In this document: positions 16,268-25,637 of the stretch, piece after piece
Position numbering within the stretch: the first letter of the stretch is position 1
Layout: each line of letters starts with the position of its first letter
Assembly (NCBI RefSeq): GCF_900188445.1
Contig: NZ_FZOR01000014.1
Location: 110,278 to 174,277, forward strand
Direction of reading: 5' to 3'
Source: Actinomadura meyerae
GTDB lineage: Bacteria; Actinomycetota; Actinomycetes; Streptosporangiales; Streptosporangiaceae
Length of the DNA stretch: 64,000 nucleotides
Notes under the pieces: generated by a model
Told to the model about the DNA's origin: nothing
Databases searched by the model: none
The model's input: the letters and a program-made list of their open reading frames with translations, nothing else
Translations under genes and position numbers: made by a program

Positions 16268-17200
16268 ATGACGGATGTGGACGACCACGCGCTGGCCGCG
16301 GAGCTGGCCGGCGCGGCGGGGCGGCTGCTGCTGGGCGTGCGTGACGAGGTCGGCTTCGCGGACGCGGGGGTCCTGAAGGACACCGGCGACCTGCGGGCGC
16401 ACGAGTACCTCATGGCGGCTCTGGCGGAGCGCTGTCCCGGCGACGCCGTCCTGTCCGAGGAGGGCCGCTCCTCGGTCGCGGGGAAGCGGTCGAAGGGCGA
16501 CGACCGCGCCCCGACCCGCAACACCGCGGCCGCCGAGCGGCGGACCGCGGCGCGGGTGTGGATCGTCGACCCGCTGGACGGCACCCGGGAGTTCGCCGAG
16601 GAGGGCCGCCGAGACTGGGCGGTCCACGTGGCGCTGTGGGAGCGGGACGCGTCCGGTCGTGGCCGGCTGGCCGCCGGGGCGGTGGCGCTGCCGGCGCAGG
16701 GCCTGACGCTCCGCACGGACGCGACGGGCGGCGCCGCGCTCGTCCGGACGGACGCGGGCGCCCCCGACCCGGTGACGGCCGGTCCGGTGCGGGCGCAGCC
16801 GCGCGAGGTGCCGCTGCACGTCCCGGCGCCGGACGCGGGCAAGCTGCGCGTCGCGGTGAGCCGGACGCGCCCGCCGGAGTTCGTGCGGCGGCTGGCCGAG
16901 CGGCTCGGCGACGTGGACGTGGAGCTGGTGCCGATCGGTTCGGCGGGGGCGAAGATCTCCGCGGTGCTGCTCGGCGAGGTCGACGCGTACGTGCACGCGG
17001 GCGGCCAGTACGAGTGGGATTCGGCGGCGCCGGCGGCGGTGGCGCTCGGCGCGGGCGCGCACGCGTCGCGGCTCGACGGGTCGCCGCTGGAGTACAACCG
17101 GGAGGACCCCCGGCTGCCGGATATCCTGGTGTGCCATCCCGCGTCGGCATCGATGCTGCTGACCGGTATCGCGGGAGCCGCCGGTGCCGGGCCGGGCTGA
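16268..17200 (+). CDS. cysQ: 3'(2'),5'-bisphosphate nucleotidase (PAP phosphatase)
   Basis: A 310-residue lithium-sensitive phosphatase of the inositol-monophosphatase fold. Metal-binding motifs are visible: the LSEEG pair of glutamates, WIVDPLDGTREF with Asp101 and Asp104, and the C-terminal EWDSAAPAAVALGAGA. It hydrolyses 3'-phosphoadenosine 5'-phosphate (PAP), the by-product of PAPS-using sulfotransferases and reductases, to AMP. It lies upstream of cysD and cysN on the same strand, so PAPS turnover is encoded together. I prefer the ATG at 16268; an in-frame GTG at 16226 would add 14 residues and is possible, since N-terminal length varies in the family. Confidence 0.9.
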   Translation: MTDVDDHALAAELAGAAGRLLLGVRDEVGFADAGVLKDTGDLRAHEYLMAALAERCPGDAVLSEEGRSSVAGKRSKGDDRAPTRNTAAAERRTAARVWIVDPLDGTREFAEEGRRDWAVHVALWERDASGRGRLAAGAVALPAQGLTLRTDATGGAALVRTDAGAPDPVTAGPVRAQPREVPLHVPAPDAGKLRVAVSRTRPPEFVRRLAERLGDVDVELVPIGSAGAKISAVLLGEVDAYVHAGGQYEWDSAAPAAVALGAGAHASRLDGSPLEYNREDPRLPDILVCHPASASMLLTGIAGAAGAGPG

Positions 17201-17326
17201 GTTCCGCCGGCCTTGTCCGGCCGGGCGGGACTGAACCGCCCCCGGCCGGCGTTCGACCCGGTGGGACGTCCCGTCCCGCGGCCACCGGTTGCATCTGCCA
17301 GAACAGCGTGGAGAGAGCCCCAGACC

Positions 17327-18244
17327 ATGCAGCGTTCCGATTACCTGCTGTCCCAGTTGGACGTCCTTGAAGCCGAGTCGATCCACATCTTCCGGGAGGT
17401 GGCGGCCGAGTTCGAACGGCCGGTGCTGCTGTTCTCGGGCGGCAAGGACAGCCTGGTGATGCTGCGCCTCGCCGAGAAGGCGTTCTGGCCGGCGCCGATC
17501 CCGTTCCCGGTGATGCACGTCGACACCGGGCACAACTTCCCCGAGGTCATCGAGTTCCGCGACCGGCGGGTCGCCGAGCTCGGCGTGCGGCTGGTGGTGG
17601 CGTCGGTGCAGGACGCGATCGACAGCGGCCGGGTCGCGGAGCAGAAGGGGCGGCGGGCGTCCCGGAACCGGCTGCAGATCGTGCCGCTGCTGGACGCGAT
17701 CGAGGAGCACCGGTTCGACGCGGCGTTCGGCGGGGCGCGGCGCGACGAGGAGAAGGCCCGCGCCAAGGAGCGGGTGGTGTCGTTCCGGGACGAGTTCGGC
17801 CAGTGGGACCCGAAGAACCAGCGCCCGGAGCTGTGGAACCTGTTCAACACCAAGATCGAGCAGGGCGAGCACGTCCGGGTGTTCCCGCTGTCCAACTGGA
17901 CGGAGCTCGACATCTGGGACTACGTCCGGCGGGAGGAGCTGGCGCTCCCCTCGATCTACTTCGCGCACTCCCGGCGCGTGTTCGAGCGCGACGGGCTGCT
18001 GCTGGACGCCGAGACCGGGTACGCGAACCGCGGCGACGACGAGCCGGAGTTCGAGGCGACCGTCCGGTACCGGACGGTCGGCGACGCGTCCTGCACGGGC
18101 GCGGTGAAGTCGTCGGCGGCGACGCTGGACGAGGTGATCGAGGAGATCGCGGCGACCCGGATCACCGAGCGCGGCCAGACCCGCGCCGACGACCGGACCA
18201 GCGAGGCCGCGATGGAGGACCGCAAGAAGGAGGGCTACTTCTGA
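17327..18244 (+). CDS. cysD: Sulfate adenylyltransferase subunit 2
   Basis: A 305-residue PP-loop ATP pyrophosphatase that joins sulfate and ATP into adenosine 5'-phosphosulfate (APS), driven by GTP hydrolysis in its partner CysN. The PP-loop SGGKDS is at 37-42, and the family signatures HVDTGHNFPEVIEFRD, FGGARRDEEKARAKER and PLSNWTELDIWDYV are intact. The ATG at 17327 has a GGAGAG ribosome site about 10 nt upstream. Its TGA overlaps the ATG of cysN by one base, pointing to translational coupling in equal amounts, as expected for a heterodimer. Confidence 0.95.
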   Translation: MQRSDYLLSQLDVLEAESIHIFREVAAEFERPVLLFSGGKDSLVMLRLAEKAFWPAPIPFPVMHVDTGHNFPEVIEFRDRRVAELGVRLVVASVQDAIDSGRVAEQKGRRASRNRLQIVPLLDAIEEHRFDAAFGGARRDEEKARAKERVVSFRDEFGQWDPKNQRPELWNLFNTKIEQGEHVRVFPLSNWTELDIWDYVRREELALPSIYFAHSRRVFERDGLLLDAETGYANRGDDEPEFEATVRYRTVGDASCTGAVKSSAATLDEVIEEIAATRITERGQTRADDRTSEAAMEDRKKEGYF

Positions 18245-19539
18245 TGGCCGGCAACGAGGAGCCCGCGGGCAAGCCGATGGACCTGCTGCGGTTCGCCACC
18301 GCCGGCAGCGTCGACGACGGCAAGTCGACGCTGATCGGCCGGCTGCTGTTCGACTCCAAGTCGATCTTCGAGGACCAGCTGGAGTCGGTGGAGCGCACGA
18401 GCACCGAGCGGGGCGAGGAGTACACCAACCTCGCGCTGCTGACCGACGGCCTGCGCGCCGAGCGGGAGCAGGGCATCACGATCGACGTGGCCTACCGCTA
18501 CTTCGCGACGCCGCGCCGCAAGTTCATCATCGCGGACACGCCGGGGCACATCCAGTACACCCGGAACATGGTGACGGGCGCGTCGACCGCCGACCTGGCG
18601 ATCATCCTGGTGGACGCCCGCAAGGGCATCCTGGAGCAGTCGCGCCGGCACGCGTTCCTGACGACGCTGCTGCAGGTCCCGCACCTGGTCGTGGCGGTCA
18701 ACAAGATGGACCTCGTCGACTACGACCGCGGCGTGTACGAGCGGATCGTGGACGAGTTCACCGCGTTCGCGTCCAAGCTGGACGTGACCGACCTGACGTT
18801 CGTGCCGATCTCGGCGCTGCACGGCGACAACGTCGTCGAGCGCAGCGGCAACATGCCCTGGTACGAGGGGTCGTCGCTGCTGCACCACCTGGAGCACGTG
18901 CACATCGCCTCCGACCGGAACCTCATCGACGTGCGGTTCCCGGTGCAGTACGTGATCCGGCCGCACGCCTCGACGGACCCGGAGCTGCACGACTACCGCG
19001 GCTACGCGGGCCAGGTCGCGGGCGGCGTGCTGAAGCCGGGCGACGAGGTCGTGCACCTGCCGTCCGGGCTGACCACGCGGATCACCGCCATCGACGGGCC
19101 GCGCGGCCCGGTGGAGCAGGCGTTCGCGCCGATGTCGGTGACGCTGCGCCTCGCCGACGACATCGACATCTCCCGCGGCGACATGATCGCGCGGCCGAAC
19201 AACCGGCCCGAGGTCGCGCAGGACCTCGACGCGATGGTCTGCTGGATGACCCCCGACCGCACGCTCACGCCGCGCTCGAAGCTGGTCATCAAGCACACGA
19301 CCCGCACCGCGAAGACGATGGTGAAGGACCTGCACTACCGGCTGGACGTCAACACCCTGCACCGCGACGAGGCGGCGACGGCCCTCGGCCTGAACGAGAT
19401 CGGCCGGGTGTCGCTGCGCGTCACGCAGCCGCTGTTCGTGGACGACTACGGCCGCAACCGCCTCACCGGCGGCTTCATCCTGATCGACGAGGCCACCAAC
19501 AACACCGTCGCGGCGGGCATGATCCTCGGGGCGCGGTAG
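18244..19539 (+). CDS. cysN: Sulfate adenylyltransferase subunit 1 (GTPase)
   Basis: A 431-residue elongation-factor-like GTPase that powers APS formation by CysD. G1 is GSVDDGKST (21-29); the DTPGH switch and NKMDLVDY box are visible, followed by two beta-barrel domains. It ends without a fused APS kinase domain, unlike the CysNC fusion of mycobacteria; an APS kinase is encoded separately at 40029-41510. It overlaps cysD by one base, and the next gene, rfbA-like, starts 4 nt after its stop, so sulfate activation and nucleotide-sugar synthesis look cotranscribed. Confidence 0.95.
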   Translation: MAGNEEPAGKPMDLLRFATAGSVDDGKSTLIGRLLFDSKSIFEDQLESVERTSTERGEEYTNLALLTDGLRAEREQGITIDVAYRYFATPRRKFIIADTPGHIQYTRNMVTGASTADLAIILVDARKGILEQSRRHAFLTTLLQVPHLVVAVNKMDLVDYDRGVYERIVDEFTAFASKLDVTDLTFVPISALHGDNVVERSGNMPWYEGSSLLHHLEHVHIASDRNLIDVRFPVQYVIRPHASTDPELHDYRGYAGQVAGGVLKPGDEVVHLPSGLTTRITAIDGPRGPVEQAFAPMSVTLRLADDIDISRGDMIARPNNRPEVAQDLDAMVCWMTPDRTLTPRSKLVIKHTTRTAKTMVKDLHYRLDVNTLHRDEAATALGLNEIGRVSLRVTQPLFVDDYGRNRLTGGFILIDEATNNTVAAGMILGAR

Positions 19540-19543
19540 CGGC

Positions 19544-20611
19544 GTGAAGGCGCTGGTGCTGGCGGGCGGGTCGGGGTCCCGGCTGCGTCCGATCACTCAC
19601 TCGTTCGCGAAGCAGCTCGTGCCGGTGGCCAACAAGCCGGTGCTGTTCTACGGCCTGGAGGCGATCCGGGACGCGGGGATCCGCGAGGTCGGGATCGTCG
19701 TCGGCGACACCGCGGCGGAGATCCGCGCGGCGGTCGGCGACGGGTCCCGGTTCGGCCTGGACGTCACCTACCTGCCGCAGGACGCGCCGCGCGGGCTGGC
19801 GCACGCGGTCCTCATCGCCCGGGAGTACCTCGGCGACGACGACTTCGTGATGTACCTCGGCGACAACTTCATCGTCGGCGGCATCGCCGAGCTGGTGGAG
19901 CGGTTCCGTGAGGAGCGGCCCGAGGCGCAGATCATGCTGACCCGGGTGTCGGATCCGCGCGCGTTCGGCGTCGCGGAGCTGGACGAGGCCGGCCGGGTCG
20001 TCGCGCTGGAGGAGAAGCCGGAGCGGCCGAAGAGCGAGATGGCGCTGGTCGGGGTGTACCTGTTCAGCCCGGCGGTGCACGCGGCGGTCGCGGAGCTGCG
20101 GCCGTCCCGGCGCGGCGAGCTGGAGATCACCGACGCGATCCAGTGGCTGATCGAGCACGGCCACCGGGTCGAGTCGACCGCCATCACCGGCTACTGGAAG
20201 GACACCGGCAACGTCACCGACATGCTGGAGGTCAACCGGCTGGTGCTGGAAGGCGTCGAACCCTGTGTGGAGGGTGAGGTCGACGGGGCGAGCGAGCTGA
20301 TCGGCCGGGTCGTGGTGGAGAAGGGCGCCCGCGTCGCGGGGTCCCGCATCGTGGGCCCGGCGATCGTCGGCGCGGGTTCGGACATCCGCGACTCCTACGT
20401 CGGGCCCTTCACCTCGATCGACCGTGACTGCGCGGTCCTCGACAGCGAGATCGAGTACTCGATCGTGCTGTGCGGCGCGTCCATCGACGGCGTCGGGCGC
20501 ATCGAGTGCTCGCTGATCGGACGCGAGGCGCAGGTCACGCCCGCCCCCCGGGTGCCGAAGGCGCACCGGCTCGTCTTGGGAGACCACAGCAAAGTGCAGA
20601 TCAGCAAATGA
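19544..20611 (+). CDS. rfbA: Glucose-1-phosphate thymidylyltransferase (long RfbA/StrD type)
   Basis: A 355-residue nucleotidyltransferase forming dTDP-glucose from glucose 1-phosphate and dTTP. The GT-A fold starts with LVLAGGSGSRLRPIT (4-18) and carries the FAKQLVPVANKPV loop and YLGDNFIVGG metal site. A C-terminal extension (about 240-355) looks like left-handed beta-helix repeats, as in the long StrD-like class rather than the short allosteric RmlA. The GTG start is 4 nt after cysN. The stop overlaps the next start (ATGA), so rfbA, rfbB and rfbD are coupled. Confidence 0.9.
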   Translation: MKALVLAGGSGSRLRPITHSFAKQLVPVANKPVLFYGLEAIRDAGIREVGIVVGDTAAEIRAAVGDGSRFGLDVTYLPQDAPRGLAHAVLIAREYLGDDDFVMYLGDNFIVGGIAELVERFREERPEAQIMLTRVSDPRAFGVAELDEAGRVVALEEKPERPKSEMALVGVYLFSPAVHAAVAELRPSRRGELEITDAIQWLIEHGHRVESTAITGYWKDTGNVTDMLEVNRLVLEGVEPCVEGEVDGASELIGRVVVEKGARVAGSRIVGPAIVGAGSDIRDSYVGPFTSIDRDCAVLDSEIEYSIVLCGASIDGVGRIECSLIGREAQVTPAPRVPKAHRLVLGDHSKVQISK

Positions 20612-21612
20612 GCGCCCCGCGGAGCGGCGCCCCGCGGGTGCTCGTCACCGGCGGCGCCGGGTTCATCGGCTCGCACTACGTCCGGGAACTGGCCGGCGGC
20701 GCCTACCCGGAGTGGGCGGGCGCCGAGGTCACCGTGCTGGACAAGCTCACCTACGCGGGGAACCTGCGCAACCTGGAGCCCGCCGAGGGCGGGTACACGT
20801 TCGTGCACGGCGACATCTGCGACGCCGAGCTGCTCGCCGGGCTGGTGCCCGGGCACGACGTGGTGATCAACTTCGCGGCCGAGTCGCACGTGGACCGGTC
20901 GATCGCCAGCGGCGCGGAGTTCGCCCGCACGAACGTGCTGGGCGTCCAGGCGCTGATGCAGGCGTGCCTGGACGCGGGGACGCCGCGGGTGGTGCAGGTG
21001 TCCACCGACGAGGTGTACGGCAGCATCGACGAGGGGTCCTGGGACGAGGACGCGCCGCTCGCGCCGAACTCGCCGTACTCCGCTGCGAAGGCGGGCGGGG
21101 ACATGATGGCCCTCGCCTACGCGCGCACGCACGGGCTGCCGGTGTCCATCACCCGCTGCGGCAACAACTACGGGCCGTACCAGTTCCCGGAGAAGGTCAT
21201 CCCGCTGTTCGCGACGAACCTGCTGGACGGGCGCACCGTCCCGCTGTACGGCGACGGCGGCAACGTCCGCGACTGGATCCACGTGGCCGACCACTGCCGC
21301 GGCATCCAGCTCGTCGCCGAGAAGGGCGCGCCGGGCGAGGTCTACCACATCGCGGGGACGGCGGAGCTGACGAACCTGGAGCTGACGGGCCGGCTGCTGG
21401 CGGCGCTCGGCGCCGGCTGGGACCGGGTGGAGCGCGTCGAGGACCGCAAGGGCCACGACCGCCGCTACTCGCTGTCGGACGCGCGGCTCCGCGCGCTCGG
21501 GTACGCGCCGGAGGTCCCGTTCGAGGAGGGGCTGGCCGCGACCGTCCGCTGGTACGCCGAGAACCGCGACTGGTGGGAGCCGCTGAAGAAGCGGTCGGAG
21601 GACGCGCGGTGA
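20608..21612 (+). CDS. rfbB: dTDP-glucose 4,6-dehydratase
   Basis: A 334-residue extended short-chain dehydrogenase. The NAD-binding motif TGGAGFIGSHYV lies at about 14-25, the active-site STDEVYG and the YSAAK catalytic Tyr/Lys pair are present, and NNYGPYQFPEKVIPL matches the RmlB substrate loop. It converts dTDP-glucose to dTDP-4-keto-6-deoxyglucose, the second step of dTDP-rhamnose synthesis. It overlaps rfbA by four bases (ATGA) and rfbD by four bases (GTGA). Confidence 0.95.
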   Translation: MSAPRSGAPRVLVTGGAGFIGSHYVRELAGGAYPEWAGAEVTVLDKLTYAGNLRNLEPAEGGYTFVHGDICDAELLAGLVPGHDVVINFAAESHVDRSIASGAEFARTNVLGVQALMQACLDAGTPRVVQVSTDEVYGSIDEGSWDEDAPLAPNSPYSAAKAGGDMMALAYARTHGLPVSITRCGNNYGPYQFPEKVIPLFATNLLDGRTVPLYGDGGNVRDWIHVADHCRGIQLVAEKGAPGEVYHIAGTAELTNLELTGRLLAALGAGWDRVERVEDRKGHDRRYSLSDARLRALGYAPEVPFEEGLAATVRWYAENRDWWEPLKKRSEDAR

Positions 21613-22481
21613 CCTGGCTCGTCACCGGCGCCGGCGGGATGCTCGGCACCGACCTCGTCGCGCGGCTGCGCGCGGACGGCGCCGAGTGCGTCGCGGCGGG
21701 ACGGGACGTCCTGGACGTCACCGACCCGGCGGCGGTGCGCGCGGCGCTGCTGCGGTACCGGCCGGCGACGGTGGTGAACTGCGCGGCGTGGACCGCCGTG
21801 GACGACGCGGAGGAGCGGGAGGGCGACGCGCTCGCGGTGAACGGCGCCGCCCCCGCGGCACTGGCCGACGCGTGCGCGGGCACCGGCGCCAAGCTGATCC
21901 AGATCTCCACGGACTACGTGCTCGACGGCGCGGGCCGCGAACCGTACCCGGAGGACGCCGTCCCGGCGCCGGTCAACGCCTACGGCCGCACGAAGCTCGC
22001 GGGGGAGCGGGCGGTGCTCGGCTACGAGCGCGGCTACGTGCTGCGGACGGCGTGGCTGTACGGCGCGCACGGGCCGAACTTCGTCCGCACGATGATGCGG
22101 CTGGCGGCCGAGCGCGACGGCGTCGAGGTGGTGGACGACCAGGTCGGGCAGCCGACGTGGACGGGCGACCTCGCGGACCGGATCGTCGGGCTGGCCGCGT
22201 CCGGGGCGCCGCCCGGGGTGTACCACGGCACGAACGCGGGCCGGACGACCTGGTACGGGCTGGCGCGCGAGGTGTTCGCGCTGCTCGGGCTCGATCCCGG
22301 GCGGGTGCGGCCGACGACGAGCGACCGGTTCCCCCGTCCGGCGGCGCGTCCGGCGTTCAGCGTCCTCGGGCACGACCGGTGGGCGGCGGCGGGGCTGCCG
22401 CCGATGCGGGACTGGCGCGCCGCACTGCACGCGGCCTGGCCGGCCCTGCTGGACGCGCGGAGCCCGGCGGCCCCGGCCTGA
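21609..22481 (+). CDS. rfbD: dTDP-4-dehydrorhamnose reductase
   Basis: A 290-residue reductase that performs the last step to dTDP-L-rhamnose using NAD(P)H. Visible are the nucleotide-binding TGAGGMLG near the N-terminus, the VNCAAWTAVDDAE segment, ISTDYVLDG, and YGRTKLAGE with the catalytic Tyr and Lys. GTG at 21609 overlaps the rfbB stop. It converges with rfbC, 15 nt away on the other strand, so the rhamnose genes are split into two transcripts. Confidence 0.94.
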   Translation: MTWLVTGAGGMLGTDLVARLRADGAECVAAGRDVLDVTDPAAVRAALLRYRPATVVNCAAWTAVDDAEEREGDALAVNGAAPAALADACAGTGAKLIQISTDYVLDGAGREPYPEDAVPAPVNAYGRTKLAGERAVLGYERGYVLRTAWLYGAHGPNFVRTMMRLAAERDGVEVVDDQVGQPTWTGDLADRIVGLAASGAPPGVYHGTNAGRTTWYGLAREVFALLGLDPGRVRPTTSDRFPRPAARPAFSVLGHDRWAAAGLPPMRDWRAALHAAWPALLDARSPAAPA

Positions 22482-22496
22482 CCGGCGGCCCGCCCG

Positions 22497-23096
22497 TCAG
22501 GCGGGCAGGCCGAGCTTGGTGTAGTAGTCCAGGCATTCCTGGTAGTCGGGCAGCAGGCCGCTCTCGCGCGCCTCCATCAAGGTGGGGGCCTGCGCGTCCT
22601 TGCCGGACAGGACCGGCGCGATGTCCGACGGCCACTGGATGGCGAGGTCGGGGTCGAGCGGGTGCACGCCGTGCTCCCGGCCGGGGGCGTACGGTTCCGA
22701 GCACAGGTAGACGACGGTGGCGTCGTCGGTGAGCGCCATGAAGGCGTGGCCGATGCCCTCGGCGACGTACAGGCAGGAGCGGTTCTCCTCGTCCAGCCGC
22801 ACGGGTTCCCACTGGGCGAAGGTGGGGGAGCCGACGCGCAGGTCGACGACCACGTCCAGGATCGCGCCGCGGACGCAGGTGATGTACTTGGCCTGGCCGG
22901 GCGGGACGTCGGCGAAGTGCACGCCGCGCAGTACTCCGCGTGACGACACCGAGCAGTTCGCCTGGGCGAGGTTCAGGCCGTGCCCGAGCCGGGCGCGGAG
23001 GTCCTCGGCGCGGAACCACTCGTGGAACGACCCCCGCTCGTCGCCGTGTACGCGGGGGTTGAACAAGTACGTACCTTTAATGCCGAGTGGATCCAC
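22497..23096 (-). CDS. rfbC: dTDP-4-dehydrorhamnose 3,5-epimerase
   Basis: A 199-residue cupin-fold epimerase, third enzyme of dTDP-rhamnose synthesis. RVHGDERGSFHEWFR, the catalytic-His segment SSRGVLRGVHF, and VVVDLRVGSPTF are family hallmarks. I chose the GTG at 23096 because the next in-frame candidate (ATG at 23153) would run into the divergent gene that starts at 23142. No Shine-Dalgarno sequence precedes this GTG, so a leaderless transcript is possible. The 45-nt divergent gap must hold promoters in both directions. Confidence 0.92.
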   Translation of the reverse strand: MDPLGIKGTYLFNPRVHGDERGSFHEWFRAEDLRARLGHGLNLAQANCSVSSRGVLRGVHFADVPPGQAKYITCVRGAILDVVVDLRVGSPTFAQWEPVRLDEENRSCLYVAEGIGHAFMALTDDATVVYLCSEPYAPGREHGVHPLDPDLAIQWPSDIAPVLSGKDAQAPTLMEARESGLLPDYQECLDYYTKLGLPA

Positions 23097-23141
23097 ATAC
23101 GCAAGAATGCCACACGGTTCCCCGTAGATTTGGACGTCACT

Positions 23142-24197
23142 GTGAGAGCACACCCTCCCCGAGTGCTTCGGTCCGCCGCGGGCGGCGCGGCGGTGGCACT
23201 CGTGGTTCTGACAGGTCCGGCGGCGATGGCGGCACCGAAGCCGACGCCGACACCGTCACCGGCCGTGACGAGCACGGCCCCCGCCAAGGCCCGCTTCCGG
23301 CCGACCGACCCCCGCCTCGCCCGGCCGGCCGCCATGGTCGCCGGGATGGCGCACCCGGACATCTGGTGGACGGTCGCGACGGCGGGCGGCAGGTCCATGC
23401 TGTTCGCGCTCGACACCAAGGGCCGCACCCGCGCCGCCTACACGCTGGCCGGCGCGTCCCCCGGCGCCCGCCTGGACGCCGTCACGGTCGTGAAGAACTC
23501 CGCCGGTGAGGCCGGGCTGTTCGTCACGGAGCTGAACGCCGGGCAGAGCGGCGCCTTCACCCTGCACCGGATCGCCGAGCCCGCCCAGCTGTCGGGCGGG
23601 ACGCTGCCGGTCAAGTCCTTCAAGGTGGCCTACCCGGACGGCGGCCACGCCGCGAACACCCTCCTCGCCGACCCCGACGAGAGCCGGCTCTACGTCATCA
23701 CCACGGGCGAGGACTCCGCGGCCGTCTTCGCGCTGCCCAGCGTCCTCGGCCCCGGCAAGAACGCGCTGACCAAACTGCGGAGCCTGCCGTTCCCCGTCCG
23801 CGGCGGGCAGTTCGCCCGGGACGGCCGGGTCGTCCTGAAGTCCACCGCGGACGTGCGGGTCCTCGGCGGCATCCGCGAGGACGCCGGCCAGGTCGTGCGG
23901 ACCGCGGCCTCGATGGCCGGGAAGGCGTTCGGCGTCACCTCCGACGGCAAGCAGGTGCTGCTCGCCGGGGGCGGCCTGCGGCCCGTCTTCCGGTCGGTCG
24001 TGCTGCCCGAGCCGAACGCGGCCACGCGGGCGCGGCCGACCATCTCGCTGCCGGCGACGGAGCGCGCCGCTCCCGTCACGATCCCCGACAAGTCGGGGCT
24101 GCCCGGCGGGGTGCTCGGCACCGGCGCGCTCGCCGGCCTGGTGCTGCTGGGCGTGCTCGCCGGGGGCTTCTACCTACGGGGCCGGCGGCAGGGCTGA
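23142..24197 (+). CDS. Secreted, membrane-anchored protein of unknown function
   Basis: A 351-residue protein with a signal peptide (cut expected after AMA at residue 30), a Thr/Pro-rich linker and a beta-rich body with recurring WWTVATAGGRSMLFALD and ESRLYVIT-type strands that suggest a beta-propeller. It ends in a hydrophobic helix (about 323-345) followed by RGRRQG, so the body would face outside with a short cytoplasmic tail. A TAGATT at 23125-23130 could be its -10, giving a very short leader. It overlaps the convergent polymerase gene by 24 bp. No family is recognised; context suggests a role at the cell surface with the glycan. Confidence 0.75.
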   Translation: MRAHPPRVLRSAAGGAAVALVVLTGPAAMAAPKPTPTPSPAVTSTAPAKARFRPTDPRLARPAAMVAGMAHPDIWWTVATAGGRSMLFALDTKGRTRAAYTLAGASPGARLDAVTVVKNSAGEAGLFVTELNAGQSGAFTLHRIAEPAQLSGGTLPVKSFKVAYPDGGHAANTLLADPDESRLYVITTGEDSAAVFALPSVLGPGKNALTKLRSLPFPVRGGQFARDGRVVLKSTADVRVLGGIREDAGQVVRTAASMAGKAFGVTSDGKQVLLAGGGLRPVFRSVVLPEPNAATRARPTISLPATERAAPVTIPDKSGLPGGVLGTGALAGLVLLGVLAGGFYLRGRRQG

Positions 24198-25523
24198 GCC
24201 GCCGGGCCCGCCGCCGAGCGCGCGGTCGTCGACCTCGGCGCGGACCGTGACCGGCGGGGCGGCGGCCGGCGGCGGGTCGCCGCCCTGGCGGCGCAGCGTC
24301 TCCGCCCACGCGACCATGAGCAGCAGCCAGGCGCTCGCCACGTTGGCGGGGGCGGCGAGCCCCTCGGTGGTGATGCTGTCGACGAGGAAGAAGGCGAGCA
24401 GGCCGAGCAGCATGCCGGAGTCGGCGCGCAGCGTCCGCTGCCGGGACATCAGCAGCAGCACGAACCCGAGCGTCATCAGCAGCGCCGTGAACGCCGCCGT
24501 GCCGACCACCCCCTGGTCGACCAGGGAGTTGACGAACGCGTTGTGCCCGCCGCCGAGGCCGATGTCGTCCAGGAAGAGCCCGCGGGACGCGCCCAGCCCG
24601 TGCCCGAAGAACGGCTCCTCGGCGAAGGCGTCCATCGCGAACGTCCACAGTTCGGTCCGCGAGTTCAGCGAGGCCAGCTTCTCCGCGGACTCGCCGCGCG
24701 CCACGAACGCGAGGATCTTGTCGGAGAAGGCCAGCACCGCGACGACGGAGATCGCCGCGCCGAGCACCACCACGTCCACCCGGCCCTTGGGCCCGCGCGC
24801 GGCGGCCAGCAGGACGACCAGCCCGGCGGCGCAGCCCAGCGCGGCGCCGCGCGTCCCGGTCGCGACGAGCGCGCCGGTGAGGATCCCCAGCGCGGTCAGG
24901 TAGACGGCGGGATGCCACAGCCGGTCCCGCGGCGTCGTCCAGCGGATCAGGTAGCCGACCGTCAGCAGCACGGCGACCGCGAGGTAGATCCCGGCCTGGA
25001 CGGGGTGGACGTACAGCCAGTTGAACCGCTCCTCGGTGTGCGCGGTGCGCGGGAACGGGTGCGCGACGCCGATCCCGACCGACGCCACCACGATCGCGAT
25101 GAACGCGTGCGAGAGCCGCCGCAGGTCGGCGGGCGTCGCGCGGGTCGCCAGGCACTGCGCCAGCAGCATCGTGATCACCAGCTGGGTGCCGCGCACGATG
25201 CCGAGCGACTTGTAGGGCGACCACAGCGCCGAGAAGGCGGCGTACCCGACGAACAGCCACGCCGACAGCAGCAGCCCGGAGACGCGCCGCCGCGGCGGCC
25301 GCAGCCCGAAGCCGTTCACCAGGTACAGCGCCGCCAGCCCGTAGACGGCGATCTCCGCCAGCACGGTCAGGTCGGCGCTGCCGCCCACCGCCTGGTCGAC
25401 CTCCCGGCTCCGCAGCTTGTAGTCGCTGGCCAGCATCAGCGCCAGCGGCAGCGTCGCGGCCCACCAGCCGGCGCTCGGCGCCGGCGGCCTGCGACGCGGG
25501 AACAGGCCCCTAACGGTGGTCAT
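24174..25523 (-). CDS. O-antigen ligase/polymerase family (Wzy-like) membrane protein
   Basis: A 449-residue polytopic membrane protein with about ten to twelve hydrophobic segments. The large loop contains LNSRTELWTFAMDAFAEEPF, then GHGLGASRGLF and GGHNAFVNSLVDQGVVG, the pattern of the Wzy_C/O-antigen ligase domain, with conserved Arg and the HN pair. Such proteins polymerise lipid-linked repeat units or transfer finished chains. With a flippase and a Wzz-like protein in the same locus, a polymerase role is the better guess. ATG at 25523 has GGAG upstream; an in-frame start 11 codons earlier is less likely. Confidence 0.85.
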   Translation of the reverse strand: MTTVRGLFPRRRPPAPSAGWWAATLPLALMLASDYKLRSREVDQAVGGSADLTVLAEIAVYGLAALYLVNGFGLRPPRRRVSGLLLSAWLFVGYAAFSALWSPYKSLGIVRGTQLVITMLLAQCLATRATPADLRRLSHAFIAIVVASVGIGVAHPFPRTAHTEERFNWLYVHPVQAGIYLAVAVLLTVGYLIRWTTPRDRLWHPAVYLTALGILTGALVATGTRGAALGCAAGLVVLLAAARGPKGRVDVVVLGAAISVVAVLAFSDKILAFVARGESAEKLASLNSRTELWTFAMDAFAEEPFFGHGLGASRGLFLDDIGLGGGHNAFVNSLVDQGVVGTAAFTALLMTLGFVLLLMSRQRTLRADSGMLLGLLAFFLVDSITTEGLAAPANVASAWLLLMVAWAETLRRQGGDPPPAAAPPVTVRAEVDDRALGGGPGGSALPPAP

Positions 25524-25637
25524 GGAAGGCTCCCGGCTCACTGAGGACGCGACCAAGAATACGGGTGCGGGGCCGGTGTCCCCGCTGTCGCGCCGGGGCC
25601 GGCGAGGACGGGCCGCCGCCCCGGCCGGGCGGCGGCG